8,886 bases of DNA from Pseudomonadota bacterium. Lineage in GTDB: Bacteria; Pseudomonadota; Alphaproteobacteria; Rhizobiales; Devosiaceae. Below are positions 6,714-8,886 of the stretch, in pieces. The notes below the pieces were generated by a model. The model made no database searches. It had not been told where the DNA came from and saw only the letters and a list, made by a program, of their open reading frames with translations. Each line of letters opens with the position of its first letter. Positions within the stretch are counted from its first letter, which is position 1. Both the position numbers and the translations under genes were made by a program. The stretch is taken from NCBI GenBank assembly GCA_023433775.1, contig JAEYTY010000111.1:1-8886 (forward strand), read 5' to 3'.

Positions 6714-6813
6714 CAAATCTGGTGCCCGCTTCGGCGGGAGAATCGGGAACGCGGTTGAAATCCGCGACGTGCCCAGCGCTGTGCGGGGGACCTGTCGGGC
6801 ATATGCCACTGGC
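6714..6813 (+). promoter_or_regulatory. Cobalamin riboswitch, 3' part missing (cut by IS)
   Basis: The plus strand shows the conserved blocks of an adenosylcobalamin riboswitch in order. They are CTGGTGCCC (about 6719-6727) with a CCCGC-TTCG-GCGGG stem (6725-6738), AATCGGGAACGCGG with a GCGG/CCGC stem around TTGAAAT (to about 6765), the GTGCCCAGCGCTGTGCGGGG block (about 6770-6789) and GCCACTGG (6805-6812). The next conserved blocks, GGGAAGGC and the closing AGNCAGGAGACCTGCC-like strand, should follow. Instead the insertion sequence begins at 6814, and nothing like them is seen beyond its other end. The aptamer cannot form its closing stem and should no longer respond to B12. In its family this riboswitch controls B12 uptake or synthesis genes or B12-independent isoenzymes. 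Which gene it served here cannot be known from the window. Confidence 0.82.
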
Positions 6814-6889
6814 TGTTGATTGCCACTGAGATCTGATCCTCTAGGGGCAGAAGTTTTCACTGAGATTTGGCTCTGACTCACATTTGCTG
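6814..6889 (+). repeat. Left terminal inverted repeat of the IS
   Basis: A 76-base arm whose first 18 bases, TGTTGATTGCCACTGAGA, are identical to the inverted right end. It holds two direct copies of CACTGAGA, at 6824-6831 and 6858-6865, 34 bases apart and followed by TCTG or TTTG, which could be transposase binding sites. The inner part carries GGCTCTGACTCACATTTGCTG, which resembles ISL3 termini. Confidence 0.85.
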
Positions 6890-6933
6890 CTGTTGCGGCC
6901 GAGGTTCGCGCTGGTTCTTAGGAGGATCAGCAG

Positions 6934-8489
6934 ATGCAGCATGGTTTTCAGCGCGCGAGCCTCGCGCCGGATGGTTTTGCAGTAGATGCGGTGCAGGTCG
7001 TGGCGGACAGGGTGCAAATCCTGCTTCGCTCTCGCCAACCGTGGGGAACGTGCCCTGACTGTGGTCGCCGTAGCCGGCGTGTGCAAGCCGGTATAGGCGG
7101 CGGCCAGCAGATTTGCCGCTCGGTGGACGACGGGTGGAACTTTCGATCCTGACGCGTCGGTTCTGGTGTGATGGTGTTCTTTGTGGCCGTCGCATTTTCT
7201 GCGAGCGGTTCGATGACAGCGTCTTGGGCCGGTATAGCCGGCGCACGCAGCGGCTCGAGACCATCGTGCACCATCTCGGTCTGGCTTTAGGCGGCAGGCC
7301 CGCAGCCAGTTTCGCCGATCGTCTCATGATACCGGTCAGCAAAGACACTTTGCTGCGTGTCGTGCGGCGGCGGGTCACGGACCATGATGACCCGCTGACG
7401 GTGATTGGAATCGACGACTTCGCTTTTCGGCGCGGGCAAACCTACGGGACGATTGTGTGCGACCTCGAGCGTCGCAGGCCGGTCGTCCTGCTGCCAGATC
7501 GCGCGTTGAATACCTCCCGCGCGTGGTTGTCCGAGCATCCAACCATATCAGTCGTCGCCCGAGATCGCGGGGGTGGCTATGGCGAGGCGATTACCAGGGG
7601 CTTGCCGAATGCCGAACAGGTCGCCGACCGCTGGCACCTTATGGAAAACTCAAGCCGCGCCTTCCTCGACGCCGTCGGTAAATCCATGCGTCAGATCAGA
7701 CAGGCGGTAGGCAGCAATATCGTCGACCCCAAGCTGCTGACCTATGCCGAAAAGCTGCAATACGAAGGATATTTGCGCCGGCAGGAGACCAACGAGGCCA
7801 TCAAAGAGCTGTCGAAGAAGGGCACCTCAATCCGACAGATCGTCCGGCAAACAGGCCATAGTCGGAAGGTCGTACGCGACGTTCTGCGTGGCCAAAGGTT
7901 CGACGTGTTCCGAACAAGGCCAAGTTCGCTAGAGAGCTGGCTCCCTTGGCTAAACACCCGTTGGGACGAGGGCGTCCGAAATGCTTTAGTACTCTGGCGC
8001 GAGATGCAGGCGCAGGGCTTTCCAGGACAAAGCGGTGTCGTCTCACAATGGGCGCAACGCCGGCGTCTTGCTGAGAAGGCAAATCAAAGCGGGTTAGCGC
8101 GAACACCGTCGGCGCGCGTCATCGCCAGGCTGTTGACCACGGCGCGGGATGATCTGGCAAAGTCAGAAGCTATCTTGGTCGCTGCGATCGAAGTGAATGT
8201 ACCCGAGCTGGTGGTGGCCCGCACCACCATCGGCAACTTCCAGTCCATGATCCGATCCAAAACAGCGACGAAGTTGGAAGACTGGTTGCAGGCGGCAAAA
8301 CTCAGCCTGGTGACCTCATTTGCCAATGGTGTCGAGAAAGACCTGGCCGCCGTCAGAAATGCGATCATCTCTCCATGGTCAAACGGGCAGACCGAAGGGC
8401 AGATCACGCGCCTGAAGCTCGTCAAACGACAAATGTATGGGCGAGCAAAGCTAGATCTGCTTCAGGCGAGATTAATAGGAGCCCGATAG
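6934..8489 (+). pseudogene. ISL3-family transposase, disrupted by a one-base deletion
   Basis: The gene starts at ATG 6934 with a strong AGGAGG eight bases upstream. The first frame gives about 50 family-like residues with the zinc-finger start TCPDCGRRSRRV, then goes off-frame and stops at 7152. The family sequence resumes one frame over as SRYRRRPADLPLGGRRVEL and continues to the TAG at 8487-8489. Adding one base between 7085 and 7086 restores the expected VHSRY, so this is a single-base deletion. The second frame contains RRFWCDGVLCGRRIFCERF, then IGIDDFAFRRGQTYGT with the first catalytic Asp, VVARDRGGGY with the second, and SPWSNGQTEGQITRLK with the catalytic Glu. Between them lies a helix-turn-helix region (GTSIRQIVRQTGHSRKVVRDVL) of the kind also seen in IS21 IstA. 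ISL3 elements are not known for programmed frameshifting and no slippery run is present. Confidence 0.9.
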
Positions 8490-8497
8490 CGAAGCTT

Positions 8498-8573
8498 CAG
8501 CAAAAGTGCGTCAGAGCCAAATCTCGGTGGAAATATCCCAGCCTACTGGGTCACTTCTCAGTGGCAATCAACA
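8498..8573 (-). repeat. Right terminal inverted repeat of the IS
   Basis: Inverse of the left arm, with 15 mismatches over 76 bases. It holds the inverse motifs CACTGAGA (8563-8556) and CACCGAGA (8529-8522) at the same spacing as in the left arm. A perfect small hairpin, CCCAG-CCTA-CTGGG at 8537-8550, is present here but not kept in the left arm. The transposase stop codon lies eight bases before the arm. Confidence 0.85.
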
Positions 8574-8581
8574 CTGTGCCG

Positions 8582-8886
8582 TCATCCGACCTTGCGGGCG
8601 GTGAACGGCGTTACGGTCTTGCACTGCATTCCTGCGATGACGGCTGCTGCTGCGGCGTCTAGGCCGGGAATGCTGAGATCATATTCGAACACCGTGCTGC
8701 CACTCACCTGGGATGCGCTATCAACGCTTACAATATGAATGACGCTGGCGCCCGACGACCCGCCATTGGCAGACATGCGCTCGTCGATGAGAACACCGCG
8801 CCAGGTCTGCAGGCCGGTTTTACTCCAGCGCACCCTGCCCACTGATTCCATGAACAGTTTGTCGGGGTGGAACTCACGCCCCCATT
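8582..8886 (-). CDS. 3' part of an unidentified protein (starts beyond the window)
   Basis: A minus-strand frame is open from the window edge to a TGA at 8584-8582 and ends eight bases from the insertion sequence. About 100 residues are visible, starting WGREFHPDKLFMESVGRVRW and ending QCKTVTPFTARKVG. I do not recognise the family. The stretch is rich in Ser, Ala, Gly and Val with alternating hydrophobic residues (VIHIVSV, TVFEYDLSI), suggesting beta structure. No membrane segment or signal peptide can be seen in this part. An internal ATG at 8851 could be mistaken for the start, but the frame runs on upstream without a stop. The end lies so close to the IS that the last residues may not be the original C-terminus. 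Confidence 0.6.
   Translation of the reverse strand, partial: WGREFHPDKLFMESVGRVRWSKTGLQTWRGVLIDERMSANGGSSGASVIHIVSVDSASQVSGSTVFEYDLSIPGLDAAAAAVIAGMQCKTVTPFTARKVG

Larger units (their letters stand above)
6814..8573 (+). mobile_element. Insertion sequence with ISL3-family transposase and long inverted repeats
   Basis: The unit is about 1760 bp, bounded by TGTTGATTGCC at 6814 and its inverse GGCAATCAACA ending at 8573. The outer 76 bases of each end align without gaps at 61 of 76 positions. It contains one transposase gene of the ISL3 (DDE) family that fills most of the space and is frameshifted, so the copy is probably immobile by itself. No direct target repeat is visible: left flank ATGCCACTGGC, right flank CTGTGCCGTC. 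ISL3 elements usually leave 8-bp duplications, so one flank has probably been lost or exchanged. The element sits inside a cobalamin riboswitch on its left. An alternative boundary is the inner GGCTCTGAC ends (6869 and 8518), which look more like typical ISL3 termini, but homology between the ends continues outside them. Confidence 0.85.

Noticed and set aside
6725..6738. CCCGC-TTCG-GCGGG hairpin as a terminator
   Set aside because: No T-run follows on either strand, and it is best explained as a stem of the cobalamin aptamer.
6691..6775. Stretch that looks like a tRNA-Leu or other tRNA (GGTATACGC, TGCCCGC arm, GGTTGAAATCC arm)
   Set aside because: There is no anticodon stem-loop or acceptor stem, and the blocks fit a cobalamin riboswitch in order.
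5422..6819. Long 465-codon plus-strand frame antisense to thiC
   Set aside because: It is a high-GC shadow of thiC and its leader; it shows no family motifs and crosses the riboswitches.
7060..7152. Programmed frameshift in the transposase
   Set aside because: No slippery sequence is present, and a single inserted base restores the conserved VHSRY.
6869..8518. IS ends at the GGCTCTGAC motifs
   Set aside because: The flanking bases outside them are inverted rather than direct repeats, and the end-to-end homology continues another 55 bases without gaps.

Overview
The window is high-GC DNA, most likely from an alphaproteobacterium of the Hyphomicrobiales (a Devosia-like organism would fit). 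That placement is an inference from the gene order thiC-thiO-thiS-thiG-thiE-thiF-thiD, the form of the proteins and the IS type; no rRNA or other direct taxonomic marker is present.

Layout. Positions 1-41 may hold the start of an unidentified minus-strand gene, followed by about 200 bases with no convincing gene. Positions 249-6468 (minus strand, transcribed right to left) are a compact thiamine biosynthesis operon of seven genes. Most junctions overlap (4 or 17 bases) or are separated by 1-3 bases, so translation is probably coupled. ThiC makes the pyrimidine HMP-P. ThiO (glycine oxidase), ThiS (sulfur carrier), a ThiF-type adenylating enzyme fused to a rhodanese domain, and ThiG make the thiazole phosphate. 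ThiD makes HMP-PP and ThiE joins the two halves to thiamine phosphate. ThiL, Dxs and a cysteine desulfurase are not in the window and must lie elsewhere. Use of ThiO rather than ThiH points to an aerobic route.

The 345-base region upstream of thiC is dense with regulation. On the minus strand it carries a candidate promoter, a full TPP riboswitch aptamer and a hairpin that would bury the thiC ribosome binding site. Back to back with it on the plus strand are a candidate promoter and the first part of a cobalamin (B12) riboswitch. The B12 riboswitch stops just after its conserved GCCACTGG block, exactly where an insertion sequence begins. Its remaining blocks and the gene it controlled are not found in the rest of the window.

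The insertion sequence (about 6814-8573) has 76-bp imperfect terminal inverted repeats with TG...CA ends and carries an ISL3-family transposase gene broken by a one-base deletion. No target-site duplication is visible, so the two flanks were probably not neighbours originally. To its right is the 3' part of an unidentified minus-strand gene that runs off the window.

The most notable observations are the IS-truncated cobalamin riboswitch, the back-to-back pairing of two vitamin riboswitches, the ThiF-rhodanese fusion lacking the usual zinc cysteines, and an ISL3-type element whose ends resemble IS21-type ends.
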